Assembly (NCBI GenBank): GCA_024741835.1
Contig: JAENRP010000321.1
Coordinates: 1-48,940 of the forward strand
Length of the DNA: 48,940 nucleotides
Direction of reading: 5' to 3'
DNA from: Diplocarpon mali
Taxonomy: Eukaryota > Ascomycota > Leotiomycetes > Helotiales > Drepanopezizaceae
The notes below the pieces were generated by a model. That model ran no database searches. It worked only from the letters and a program-made list of their open reading frames with translations, and was not told the DNA's origin. Shown one piece after another: positions 22,999 through 32,760 of this stretch. Numbering within the stretch: position 1 is the first letter of the stretch; each line of letters opens with the position of its first letter. The position numbers were made by a program, and so were the translations under genes.

Positions 22999-24361
22999 TA
23001 GAAACGAGAATTTTAAAACTGGACCTAACCTGCCTTTTGCTAAAATGATTCTAGAAACCGCTGCCGAATAAATTGCTTAAACACTTAACGCAGTCTCTTT
23101 AGAATTTTCGAAATCTTTAAAGGACTCTCCTTTAGCTAAACGACCTATTTTAGCTTGACCTTTAAAAAGGATAGATCGTTTAATAGCTACTTTAGCTAAT
23201 TTGCAATTTGAAACTAAAGGATTGCGCGCTCGCTTAAACTCCTTCTTTAATAACTTAAAAGAGCTAATTCTTAACTTCTTTATATCTATATATAACCGTT
23301 TTAAAAACGATAATATAAGAGAAGACCTTATTCCTACTGCTCTAGAGACAACTAAGAGAGCCGTTAGATAGATTTAATAGCTTATCTTAGATAAGTTCGC
23401 CTCTATAGATATTATTCAATTCTTTAATAATTATAAAAGTCAAGAACTTAGTCTTTTAAATACTAAGCAAGACTATTTTATCTTATAAGAAAGAGAACGC
23501 AAAGAGGAATCTATTGATTAAGATATTTGTAATTATAATAATATGCCTTAATCGGTCATTCTCAACCTTAAGCTTAGAGAACGATATAATATTCAAGTGT
23601 CCTTTATAATAAAGACTTGCTTTTAATAGTATCTTTCTAGCGTAGGAATCGAAGGGAGAAGACTTTACGACCTTTATATTCGCTCTCTTTTAGTTTACTA
23701 TAGTCTTAATTATAAAGGATTTGATATTAATAAAATTATTAAATACCTCGAACTTCTTTATATAGTAAAAGATATCAATCTTTTTCTAATCCACCTTAAT
23801 AATCAATTCTTTATCTCTTCAAGGATACGCAAATCCAACCTATTAATAATAGAAGCATCTTTAAGTGCTATAAAATTCAAGGCTAATCCTAAAGCCTTAA
23901 AGGCATTAGAGCCGATTGAATAGGACAATTCCTTCTTATTAATATTACTAAATAATAAATAGTAAGAGGAAATAGAGGAAGAAGGGTCAATTATGATACC
24001 TGAACCCTTCGGATGCCGCTTCTTAACCGACAATTTTACTATCGATAATAGTGCTTTTATAAGTATATTCCTTTCTATTATAAGATAAGAAGTAGAGATA
24101 TATCTTTATTACTTCCGCCCTATAGATAGCGCAACCTTTATACCTTCTTATTTTCTTTATAATATAATATTTAGTCTTACTTAATAAGTCCTTTAAATGT
24201 ACTATAGACTCTACCTCTTAATTATAATAGCAAGAAGTAGAGGAACCTATTAGCTTATAGCCTACCCCGAACCTCCTTAATTAATTGGCCTTAGTCTTTA
24301 TAATTAAGTTATTTTAATAAAAAGAGATATAAGTACTATTAATAAAGAAATTCCGATTTTC

Positions 24362-24384
24362 ACTCGCAGTCCTAGCCTGCAAGT
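24362..24384 (+). repeat. PAL motif in X1 (2), both arms CGC-type
   Basis: ACTCGCAGTCC and AGCCTGCAAGT: neither arm has CCTAGG, so this copy is almost fully symmetrical. In frame, T-R-S-P-S-L-Q-V. Aligns with the X2 copy at 28315. Confidence 0.8.
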
Positions 24385-25246
24385 CAATTTTATTAAAAAG
24401 CAAGTCTTAGATTATCAGATCCTATTAATCGGATAAGGGCCAGCTTCTAAAAGCCTTAATAAGTAGGTCGGCTCTTAATCGAATGTGAAACTCACTCTAT
24501 TTGTAAAGAAGATAAGTCGATAGACTTCTTAAGCACTTAATTCAAAATCTCAACTAGCTCAAATGACCGCAAAATTAAAGCGAAAGGAGATCTTATAACC
24601 TATTACTAATAATAGCAATCTAATTATAGTAATAATAAAATAGGAATACCTTCTTAAAATGCTTTTGGACAATCCTTATAAGACTGGTAGTTTTATAACC
24701 TTTTGCAATAACTATATAGCTATTTATAATAAGAATACCTTGGAAAATAAGAATTAAATCTTTAACCTTATCTTTTTAATCTCTACTCTAAAGCAACCTC
24801 TAGTACTTCGATAGATTAATATAAGTAGGACCACTGCACCTTTCAAGGCAGCTTTTCATCTTAAGAACTGCAGCAGCCTCTTTAAAGCTATTATTAGTCA
24901 ACGCTCTTAAACAGATCTATCGGTTATAATTAAAGTATAAGAGTTGTTTCTTTTTAATAAAGACGAATTGAAAATCTACCTTATAAAATATAATCAAAAG
25001 CTCTTTAACGCCCTTATTAAAGCCTAAACAAATGTTATAAATACTAAGTCGCTTCTTTATAGACTTAAGTCTTAAGGATAATATAATAAAGTAAATGCTA
25101 TCTAAAAGCCTAATATACTAATTAATAAAGGCATTATTATAAGAAAATTTAGAAAAGAGACAAACTAAGACGCTAGTATAGTATCAGACCTTAATTTAGG
25201 AACCAATCCCTTATTTTTACCCTTAAGTTTAGAAACGCTAAGACTA

Positions 25247-25269
25247 ACTTATAAGCCTGGCCCGCGAGT
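25247..25269 (+). repeat. PAL motif in X1 (3)
   Basis: ACTTATAAGCC and GGCCCGCGAGT arms; in frame, T-Y-K-P-G-P-R-V, near the X1 C-terminus. Aligns with the X2 copy at 29137. Confidence 0.82.
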
Positions 25270-25519
25270 GAGGTTAGACTCGGCTGGCTTAAGCCTATAA
25301 GAAGGTTCGGATGAACCTCGGTCACTAAATCTAGAGATACTAATAGAAGATCCTTTAAAAGAGGTCCCTAAAGCTGAGAAATCGCTAAGAAATAAGAACT
25401 AATATAAAAGAAGAAGATTTTAAAGTGATAATAGAACTAACAATTGAGTCGACTTAAGCCTAAAGAATTAAGTCTACTACCCTCCCCTTTGAAAACCATT
25501 TAGAGAGATTGCGAATTAG

Positions 25520-26064
25520 AAGTTGAATTTTTTTAAAGATTATCTACTTTCTATATACTTATACCTCTTTATTTTTAACCTATTATTCTATTCTATATAT
25601 ATTCTTTATTTACTTTACTCTTTATATAATTTATTCTTTGATTATTCCCTTTATATACAACTTTCTAACGCTTACTTTTAAAATGTCTTCTTTACCTTTG
25701 ATAATTATCATTTACCAATTGTAGGTCCTTATATACGTTATACCCTACTTTTGTTCCTACTTCCAAGCTTATTATACCTACTTTTCCTATATATACTAGC
25801 GCGATTTCAAACTCTATAAATAAGCCTCTCTTTATACTACGATTTTACTTTTTTTACTTTTTCTATAACCCTACTAGACCTATAATACTAGTACTACTAC
25901 TATTATCTTTTATTATTAATCTTTTCTAGTACAAGCCTCCTATATTGTTAATCTTTCTTAAATAATCATCTCTTTATTTAGAACTACTCCCCTCTATTAA
26001 ATAATTCATTATAGCACTACTAAGCTTAAGCAAAAGAGCCATACTTAAGAAGAATACGTCAGTT
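25520..26064 (+). promoter_or_regulatory. X1-X2 intergenic region with promoter-like TATA
   Basis: About 545 bp, very pyrimidine-rich on the plus strand. It has a good TATA box (ctataaataag, 25814-25824) about 250 bp before the X2 ATG, followed by C/T-rich sequence, as in many fungal promoters. The TATA box is identical in copy 2 (45166-45176). This suggests X2 could have been transcribed on its own. Caution: A/T-only sites are not RIP targets, and AT-rich DNA makes TATA boxes by chance. Confidence 0.4.
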
Positions 26065-26898
26065 ATGGCTTTAGGCAGCAAACCCCTGAATACCGCTAAT
26101 AACAAACTAATATTAAAGGGTAACTTTTCATAGGACGGAAAAGCTCTAAGATCATTAGAAGATATAGTAAGCACTTATAGAACGTTAGGTGAAATAGAAT
26201 AGCAAGTATTCCTAAACTCATTTATAGAAGTATTAAACTATAGAATTTCTACTATAGAAAAAGGATTTTTAAGCTTTGATGATTTTCTTAAGAATAAGCT
26301 TAAGATAAAAGGGATCGATTGTAAAAAATTTCTATAAGAATATTAAGGGTATACCAATTCAATGGATTTATTTTAAAAAAATCGAAATAAGAAGAATAAG
26401 TGTATAAAAAGATTATTGCAATTTATAAGTAGCACCTATAGTACACTTTTCCAGACCTACTTTATAACTGATATTACTACTAATAATGCCCTGCGAGGGC
26501 TTGGCAAAATCTTTAAAATATACTAACTAATAGCAAAGGCCATATAGGTATTAAATTATTTCACTATCTAAGAAGGTATAAAAAAGCTATAAGGAAATAG
26601 CATCAGAGGCAGAAAATTTATTAAGTTCTTAAGCACTATTATACACTCTACTATTCAGATTATAAAAGATAAACCTTTATAGTATAATAATTTTGCACTT
26701 CCCGACTAAACTATTCTAGATATACTTAGCCTTTAATAGTCGTAATATAATCTACTTATTATAAAAGAAAAGATGACTTATCTTATTAAGTATACTATAA
26801 ATTACTTTAATAATAAGTTAGAGAAATAGGAGTTTATTATCCCTATTACCTTAAAAATGCTACTACCTTTGGTAGGAATAACTGATAAGGAGAATTTG

Positions 26899-26921
26899 AC
26901 TTATAGGCCTAGCTCATAAGT
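26899..26921 (+). repeat. PAL motif in X2 (1)
   Basis: ACTTATAGGCC and AGCTCATAAGT arms; in frame, T-Y-R-P-S-S-stop-V (Q turned stop). Confidence 0.8.
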
Positions 26922-27084
26922 GGAATCAGCATATAAGGAGAATGTCCTTAAGTCAGAGGTACTTATAACACTAGGAACTTAAGCAGCTGACCTGCCTAAC
27001 TACTATTCCTTTGACTTAGACGAATTTAAGTCACTATCCCCAGAAATGCCTCGAATACTTTAAATACTAATAGTAAAGAAAATA

Positions 27085-27107
27085 ACTTATAGGCCTGGCC
27101 TATAGGT
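27085..27107 (+). repeat. PAL motif in X2 (2), no X1 counterpart
   Basis: ACTTATAGGCC and GGCCTATAGGT: a near-perfect palindrome. In frame, 186 bp (62 codons) after the previous copy. I found no matching copy in X1. Confidence 0.82.
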
Positions 27108-28314
27108 CAATACACGTAATATTATAGACTCGGAAGATGAATTGTCTAATAAAGAAATAGGTACTATTACTAATATGCTGGAAATTTTTAATAATACTAA
27201 AAAGGATACCGCTGATATTGTACAATCTTTCCCTAATAACTTGTAAAAATTTGTTTTTAAATTCTATAAGTTAATAATAAAGCGTTTAAGAAAAGAAGGT
27301 CAAAGAGAAGTCTTATTAGCATAGGAAGGGACGATAAGAGCCGTTAAGCAGATTATAAAACTGCTATAAGATGAATTTTCTATAGATAATATCATATAGT
27401 TCTTTATTAAGTATAAGAAATTGAAGGGTGACTTTTATATTCTTAAAGAGAAATCCGAAGTTAATATAAATATCATCTCTATAAAATATTATCAGGTCCC
27501 CTTTAATATAAAGATAATACTATAGTATAGCAATAGTTTTAAGATAGTAGTAACACTAGAAATGAAGATAAGACTTGCAAAGTTTATAATAGGAATGTTT
27601 AAGGACTTCAATTTTGAAAAGTTCTACGCCCTTTATAAACGCCAATATGCGCAGTACTATAGATTAGCAATAATAGGCCTTATTAATAAAGATATATCGT
27701 CTAATATCTACAAATTTTACACCGCTCCTAACCCGACTTTGTTTTTATTACATCTAGGAAATCATGCAATTGTGGCCACTAGCAATAGAATAGCAAGCCA
27801 AGTTAAGAAGGATATATCATTAGGCTTCTCTAAGTTCAAAGTGGCACCTAAAGCCTTTAAATTGTTTTATAATATCGCATAGACCCCTGCCTAGTATAAC
27901 GCTATACTAACTATTAACAACTTTATATCATTCTATAGCAAAGGCTTTTTAAATATGCCTAAGTTGTTTAGCTACGCCTTTTTAAGCGCTATACGCATAT
28001 ATAATCATAGTAATCGTAGAAAGAATTCATTTTTAACATTAGCATAAGAAGAACTAGAAATGTACTAATACTACTTCTAGACCTTAGATAAAAAGCCAAA
28101 CCCCCCCTTTGCCTACCTCCATAATATAATTTATAGCTTAATATAATAGATACTAAGGATATATTATAAATTATACCTAAGTGCTCTACTAACTTGACAT
28201 AAGTCTTTATATAAATTAGTAATATATCCTAAGCCTATATAGTTTATTAGAATTGACCACTACTCAAGAGTTATTACTACTAAGATTAATACTAATATAA
28301 GATTTATAAGATTA

Positions 28315-28337
28315 ACTCCTAGGCCTAGCTCGCAGGT
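28315..28337 (+). repeat. PAL motif in X2 (3)
   Basis: ACTCCTAGGCC and AGCTCGCAGGT arms; in frame, T-P-R-P-S-S-Q-V. Confidence 0.82.
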
Positions 28338-29136
28338 TAATCCATCTAATAATAGAACTATTGACTACTATATGATTCTAGTAGCTAAACAATCGATTAG
28401 AGAATTCGCTATTTGGGAAAAATCTTATAAATTATCAAATCTTATACCCTAACGCCTTAAGAATGCTTAGTAGATCTTACTAAATCTGGCTCGAAATGCA
28501 GCATAATAGAAAGAATTAAATATTAGAGAGAAGACACTTCTAAAGGAGTATATCTCTAATGAGACAACTCTATTCTTTATATTTACTAGATAAGGCATAT
28601 TCATTAATATAGAATCTACTAAAGAACTAGGAAAAGGTGGCTTTCTTACTATTAGCAATAACTATATAGAAGTTGTTAGCAATAACTCACTAGAGAATAG
28701 CATAGACTTAAAAGATTTTCTTATCAATTCTATTAGCATAAAGAGACCTAGCACTATAAGATAGAGTATTACTAGAGAATCGTTAGCCAAATTTCGTATA
28801 ATACTTAGTATAATAAAAGGAGGCCTACTATTAGAGGCACTTATAGGGAAACGGCTATAGAACGATCCATTAGTAGTAATAATAGTAAAGGAGTTGTTCT
28901 CCAAAGATATAACTCAGTTGATAATATATCTAAAGAAGCATAAGTAAGAACTTTTTAATAATTTCACCTATACCTAGAAGCTGATTCAATAGTTGGAACT
29001 ACAACTATACAGGGATAAGTCCTAGACTAAGACGAAAGGCACTAATAATAATATTAAGGCTAATAATATGATTGATAAGACGATCCTTCTTAAAAAGTAT
29101 AGCATTAAGAAACCTTATACTAAACCCTCTAATACA

Positions 29137-29159
29137 ACTCCTAGGCCCGGCCCGCAACT
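29137..29159 (+). repeat. PAL motif in X2 (4)
   Basis: ACTCCTAGGCC and GGCCCGCAACT arms; in frame, T-P-R-P-G-P-Q-L, close to the X2 C-terminus. Confidence 0.82.
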
Positions 29160-29561
29160 CGTATCAATTAAAGGTAAAGAAAAGGAAGTATTATCTATTG
29201 AATTGCCCGCCTTATTACCCTCTATAGCAGAAGACTCTCTAAAGGATAATAATAATAATAAAGAGGATGATAACAATAACGCCATAATATAAGTCTCCCT
29301 TCCTATTAGCAGAAGCCGTCAAACTATACTAGCATCTATATAAAATACTAAAGCTCCTGCAATACTAAGACCAGACTCTTCTAATACTAATAGTGAACTA
29401 TTAAAAAGAAGTAGGCGCTCTATAAAGAGAGTATTATCTAATGATAGTTCTCCCTATCCCTTAAAGAGAACTAAGGAAAATTAATATCTAGGTTAATACT
29501 ATTTTTAATTGTTTTTACAACTCTATAGCTTATTTGTTTATTTTACTAGTTTCGTTTTCTA

Positions 29562-29584
29562 ACTCCTGGGCCCGGCCTATAGGT
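29562..29584 (+). repeat. PAL motif in Gypsy-A tail
   Basis: ACTCCTGGGCC and GGCCTATAGGT arms; noncoding. It ends 15 bases before the sequence gap. Confidence 0.82.
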
Positions 29585-29599
29585 GAAAAGCGCATATAT

Positions 29600-29671
29600 N
29601 NNNNNNNNNNNNNNNNNNNNNNNNNNNNNNNNNNNNNNNNNNNNNNNNNNNNNNNNNNNNNNNNNNNNNNN
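29600..29671. other. Assembly gap (72 N)
   Basis: Run of N inside Gypsy-A copy 1. The true length is unknown. Confidence 0.99.
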
Positions 29672-29857
29672 AAAAAACTCTCCTTTTTTTCTTTTACCTT
29701 TGATAATAATATAGCCCTAGTTTAGGCCTTTTAATATATTAGTTTTCTCGCACTTAGGGTTTGCTAGTAATTAACATACTATTACCTTGACCTATATTAT
29801 TCTATATTCTTTGCTAATAGTAGTAGAGGCCACTACTTTTATTATTTAAGATATATA

Positions 29858-30100
29858 TAAAGACCTAAGATAGATAGGTCTTATAATATATATCATATAA
29901 TTGACGCAGGACGGTAGGAGGATAAAAGGGCCATCTTCTATATATAAAGACAGCGCGTATCGCCATAGTACTGAATATACCCTATACTTAGGACTTATTC
30001 CTAATATCTTATTTAAGAGAGCCCGCTTGTAGTACTTCCTCCTCTTGTTTTTAGGTCTTCCCTTAGGCCTATTCTTGTATTGTCTCCCCTCAGTTTTATA
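29858..30100 (+). repeat. 3' LTR of Gypsy-A copy 1
   Basis: 243 bp, matching 14309-14551 along its length with transition differences. It begins TAAAGACC (both G of TGG turned A). Followed by the target duplication atagta and the resumption of Copia-A. Confidence 0.92.
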
Positions 30101-30106
30101 ATAGTA
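30101..30106 (+). repeat. Target-site duplication of Gypsy-A copy 1 (right)
   Basis: atagta, the partner of 14303-14308. Confidence 0.85.
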
Positions 30107-32260
30107 TATACGCTAGATCTAAGGTGAGTAATTATATCCTTAGTAGTTAAGTTTAATAAATTTTAAAATAGGAGAGAGCTATCCTTAAAGCTTTGCATAC
30201 CTAAAGATTCGCAAGGTATACTACTCGATAGTAATACTATTAAGCCGAACTAATAACCCCTTTCTCTTAGCTTAGGTATATTAAGCGCACTTGCTAATCG
30301 ACGACCTATTAGTCGCCTAAAGGCCGAATAGACTATTCCTATTATCTGCGAACTACTTAAAGTATAGAACAACTTTAATATTATTATCCTTTTAATTAAA
30401 GTACCTATAGTAAAGGATATTCCTAAAATAGGTATAAGTAACAATAAGCCTCTACTACTAGAAAGCGGTTCCTTAAATAATAAGCCTATAGAACCTATAG
30501 CTAAACCTCTATCTTTAAAGAGGAATAAAGACCTAGAATCGGAAGATACTTTAAATAAATAAGAGTCTAAGCGTATCTAAGCTATAATAGCATATAGGAT
30601 TTATAAGCTCGAACTTTAATAGAGCTTTAATAAAGATAATGCGTTCCTAGCTGCTAAGGAGATAATAAAAATCTCTCTTTCAAAGATATATAATAAAGCT
30701 ATTAACGATCTGGAGAATAGAGCAGTATAAAGTGAGGCAATCTAAAAGGAGATAAGCTCTCTTACTGCAAATGGTATATAGATAGAGGAACTAATGCTAA
30801 AGGACGTGAACCTAGTATTAATAAAGTAGGTTTTTATAATTAAGATATATATAAATAGAACCCTAGAGTATTATAAGGCAAGGCTTATAGCTAGGGGCTT
30901 CTTCTAGTAGTATAGAAAAGACTACTTTAATACATTTGCATTAATAGTTTATATAAATACCCTTTATATATTTATAGTAATAGTAGCCGCTAAGGACCTT
31001 GAATGCAAATAGTACGATATTAAAAATGCATTTACTAAAGCGACTATAAAGGAACGGATTTTTCTCTCCTAACTTAATAGTATTCTTATATATATTGGCC
31101 ACTCTCTTTATATACTCTGTAGTATCTATAGGCTTAAACAATCAGCTTATAATTAGAACCTCTTATATAGCTCTACTTTAATAGAAATAGGATTCGTTTA
31201 AAGCTTAGCTAACCCTTATTTATTTACCTATGCTAAGCGTAGAATTAGGTTGCTACTATATATCGACGATATTACTATAGCTGCAAAGATAACTACTTAA
31301 TTAGATTGGTTTTTTATAATGATTCGGAAACGTTTTAATACTAAGGATCTAAGGGGAATTTATAAGATCCTTAGTATCTGCATTATAAGGAACCGCTTTA
31401 CTTAAGAACTCTAGTTAAACTAAGAGCAGTATATTAAAAAGATCCTAGATCAAATAGGACTTTCTGCTTATACTCCTAACTTTAAGCCAAAGCGTACTCT
31501 AATCAAAGGAAAGTATAATAAGTTAAAGCCTACTAATAAAAATAAGTAGAAAGGAGATCTAAAGAAGTACTAATAGGATATTAGAGCGATTATATATACT
31601 ATAGTATATATAAGACCAGATATTGCCTTTATTATTAAGCAACTTAGTTAAAACCTAAAGGATCTAATAATTCGATATGAAAATGCAATTAAGCGACTTA
31701 AAAGGTACCTTTAATTGATAATCATATAAAAGGTAAGATATAGACTAATGAAATATATAAGCGTAAAGCTTAAGGTATATACTAATTCCAATTAGGCAAA
31801 TATAAAAGGTTGGAAAAGTATATCTAAAAGCGTAGTAGTACTATATAGCAAACCTATATTATAAGAAAGTAAGAAGTAGAAATCAGTAGCTATCGCAAGC
31901 ACTAAGGCCAAATATATATTAATATTATTAAATTATAAGTAAGGATTATAGATCGCTTAAGTTTTAAAAGATATAAGTTTCGCTAAGTATATTAAATAAG
32001 ATAGGAACTATATTAATCTTTAAGTAAATAATATAAAAGCGATTGCACTTATAAAGAATCCATACTTATATAAGCGATTAAAATATATTAATATTACCTA
32101 CTACTTTATTTATAACCTTATTATAAAGAATAAGTTATCAATTACCTATATTCTAACTAATTAAATAGTAGTAAATGAATTTATAAAGCTATTAAAGACA
32201 ATTGTAAAGTTTAAAGTATTTAAAGATATACTAAGATTATAAAAGATAGTAGGGGCTTAA
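30107..32260 (+). pseudogene. gag-pol: Copia-A integrase end, RT and RNase H remnant, right part
   Basis: Continues the Copia-A polyprotein in the same frame after Gypsy-A is removed. Integrase end and linker occupy about 30107-30780; the RT entry block is near 30854-30905 (Y-K-A-R-L-I-A-R-G-F, expected Y-K-A-R-L-V-A-x-G-F); a C-K-Q-Y-D-I-K-N-A-F block is near 31005-31035; the catalytic box Y-I-D-D-I is intact at 31259-31273. RNase H follows, with an I-A-S-T-K-A-K-Y-I block near 31895-31920 (expected S-S-T-E-A-E-Y). The frame ends at TAA 32258. Together with 11369-14308 it makes about 1,700 codons, normal for a Copia polyprotein. Stops within are mostly TAA/TAG. Confidence 0.88.
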
Positions 32261-32274
32261 TAGGCTTAAGGACG

Positions 32275-32422
32275 ACTCCTAGGCCTGCCTTGCGAGTTAG
32301 GTTATATAGTCTTATAAAGGAAAGTTTTTAAATCGACTCTTAGGCCTAGACCGCAAGTCAAGTTATATAATCTTATAAAGGAACGCTTTTAGAAATTTAA
32401 CTCTTAGTCCTACCCTATAAGT
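32275..32422 (+). repeat. Copia-A 3' tail repeat with three PAL motifs
   Basis: PAL copies start at 32275, 32336 and 32400, within a tandem unit of 61 and 64 bp that also carries a shared stretch (ataatcttataaagga and variants). The spacings are not multiples of three, in keeping with a position beyond the polyprotein stop. A possible broken fourth copy (ctaactgcaagtcaa) lies at 32523-32537. The short purine tract aagtaaagg (32552-32560), directly before the LTR, is a candidate polypurine tract. Confidence 0.8.
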
Positions 32423-32560
32423 AGGATTGGTGATTTTAATAGAGGTTACTATTAATTGATTATTTTTAATTTAAAGAGATACTTAAGAGTTGGATTAGTA
32501 TAAAAGGATAGTTATTATTTTCCTAACTGCAAGTCAATCAAAGTAAGGTCTAAGTAAAGG

Positions 32561-32755
32561 TATTAAAATAAGTAATATAGCTATTACTTTAATATATTAT
32601 TATATAACCCTACTGCTTAATCAATAGGATATTGATACATATATAGCTATAGGGAAGAAAGGGGTAACCTTTCTTCCTTAACTCTTACTAATATATCAAC
32701 CATCGACCTCTAGAAGCCTCCTTTACCTACTGCGCCGACTCACTTAAGCTCAATA
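32561..32755 (+). repeat. 3' LTR of Copia-A
   Basis: 195 bp, partner of 10773-10967; followed by atcgt. Confidence 0.92.
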
Positions 32756-32760
32756 ATCGT
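32756..32760 (+). repeat. Target-site duplication of Copia-A (right)
   Basis: atcgt, identical to 10768-10772. Confidence 0.9.

Larger units (their letters stand above)
22151..25519 (+). pseudogene. X1, extra ORF of Gypsy-A, paralogue of X2 (copy 1)
   Basis: Unrecognised gene remnant of about 1,120 codons downstream of pol, one frame from the ATG at 22151 to TAG 25517, interrupted by TAA/TAG codons. It aligns along its length with X2: G-N-R-I-R-N-R-R-F-I-G (about 22668) with G-N-S-I-R-G-R-K-F-I-K; L-F-L-I-H-L-N-N ... K-F-K-A-N-P-K-A-L-K-A-L (about 23779-23915) with L-F-L-L-H-L-G-N ... K-F-K-V-A-P-K-A-F-K-L-F; G-S-F-I-T-F-C-N-N-Y (24686) with G-G-F-L-T-I-S-N-N-Y. No signal peptide, transmembrane segment or zinc finger is evident, so an envelope role is unsupported. 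Three PAL peptides lie inside. Function unknown. Confidence 0.8.
26065..29484 (+). pseudogene. X2, extra ORF of Gypsy-A, paralogue of X1 (copy 1)
   Basis: Unrecognised gene remnant of about 1,140 codons, one frame from the ATG at 26065 to TAA 29482 (TGA in copy 2, so a natural stop is likely). The frame stays readable upstream to about 25960, so the true start may be earlier. The longest uninterrupted piece is 27562-27882 (106 codons). The N-terminal third is divergent from X1, while middle and C-terminal parts align well. The C-terminal tail is rich in Asn, Asp, Ser and Lys (for example D-N-N-N-N-K-E-D-D near 29240-29275), so probably disordered. Four PAL peptides are inside, three at X1-equivalent positions. 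No known domain was recognised. Confidence 0.8.
29485..29857. other. Gypsy-A copy 1 tail with sequence gap
   Basis: Noncoding tail between X2 and the 3' LTR. It holds a PAL copy at 29562, an N run at 29600-29671, low-complexity A and T tracts after the gap, and a short purine-rich stretch (agtagtagagg, about 29819-29829) that may be a worn polypurine tract about 30 bp before the LTR. Confidence 0.6.
14309..30100 (+). mobile_element. Gypsy-A copy 1, giant element of 15.8 kb
   Basis: Complete Ty3/Gypsy element with 243-bp LTRs, inserted in the integrase region of Copia-A. Order: LTR, leader, gag-protease (frame 1), RT-RNaseH-integrase (in the -1 frame), two extra ORF remnants X1 and X2, tail, LTR. 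A run of N (29600-29671) interrupts the tail. At 15.8 kb it is far larger than the usual 5-8 kb of fungal Gypsy elements, and the surplus is X1 and X2. Thirteen PAL copies lie along it, all at the same places in copy 2. RIP-type stops interrupt every frame. Confidence 0.92.
10773..32755 (+). mobile_element. Copia-A, interrupted by Gypsy-A copy 1
   Basis: Ty1/Copia retrotransposon with two 195-bp LTRs and a perfect 5-bp target duplication (atcgt). About 6.2 kb remain once the nested Gypsy-A (14309-30100) and one copy of its target duplication are taken out. Gag and pol form a single frame from 11369 to 14308 and again from 30107 to 32260. The element carries a ten-copy in-frame PAL array (12896-13365) and three PAL copies in its 3' tail. 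Numerous TAA/TAG stops make it dead. Confidence 0.92.

Noticed and set aside
23803..24033. Minus-strand ORF of 76 codons, also present at 43154-43384
   Set aside because: It is the reverse of the X1 frame, and its conservation in both copies follows from the element being repeated.
15300..29484. Alternative genetic code in which TAA/TAG encode glutamine
   Set aside because: Stops also replace W and R codons, differ between the two Gypsy-A copies, and come with D-to-N and C-to-Y changes, as transition mutation predicts.
26065..29484. X2 as a retroviral envelope gene
   Set aside because: No signal peptide, cleavage site or transmembrane helix could be seen.
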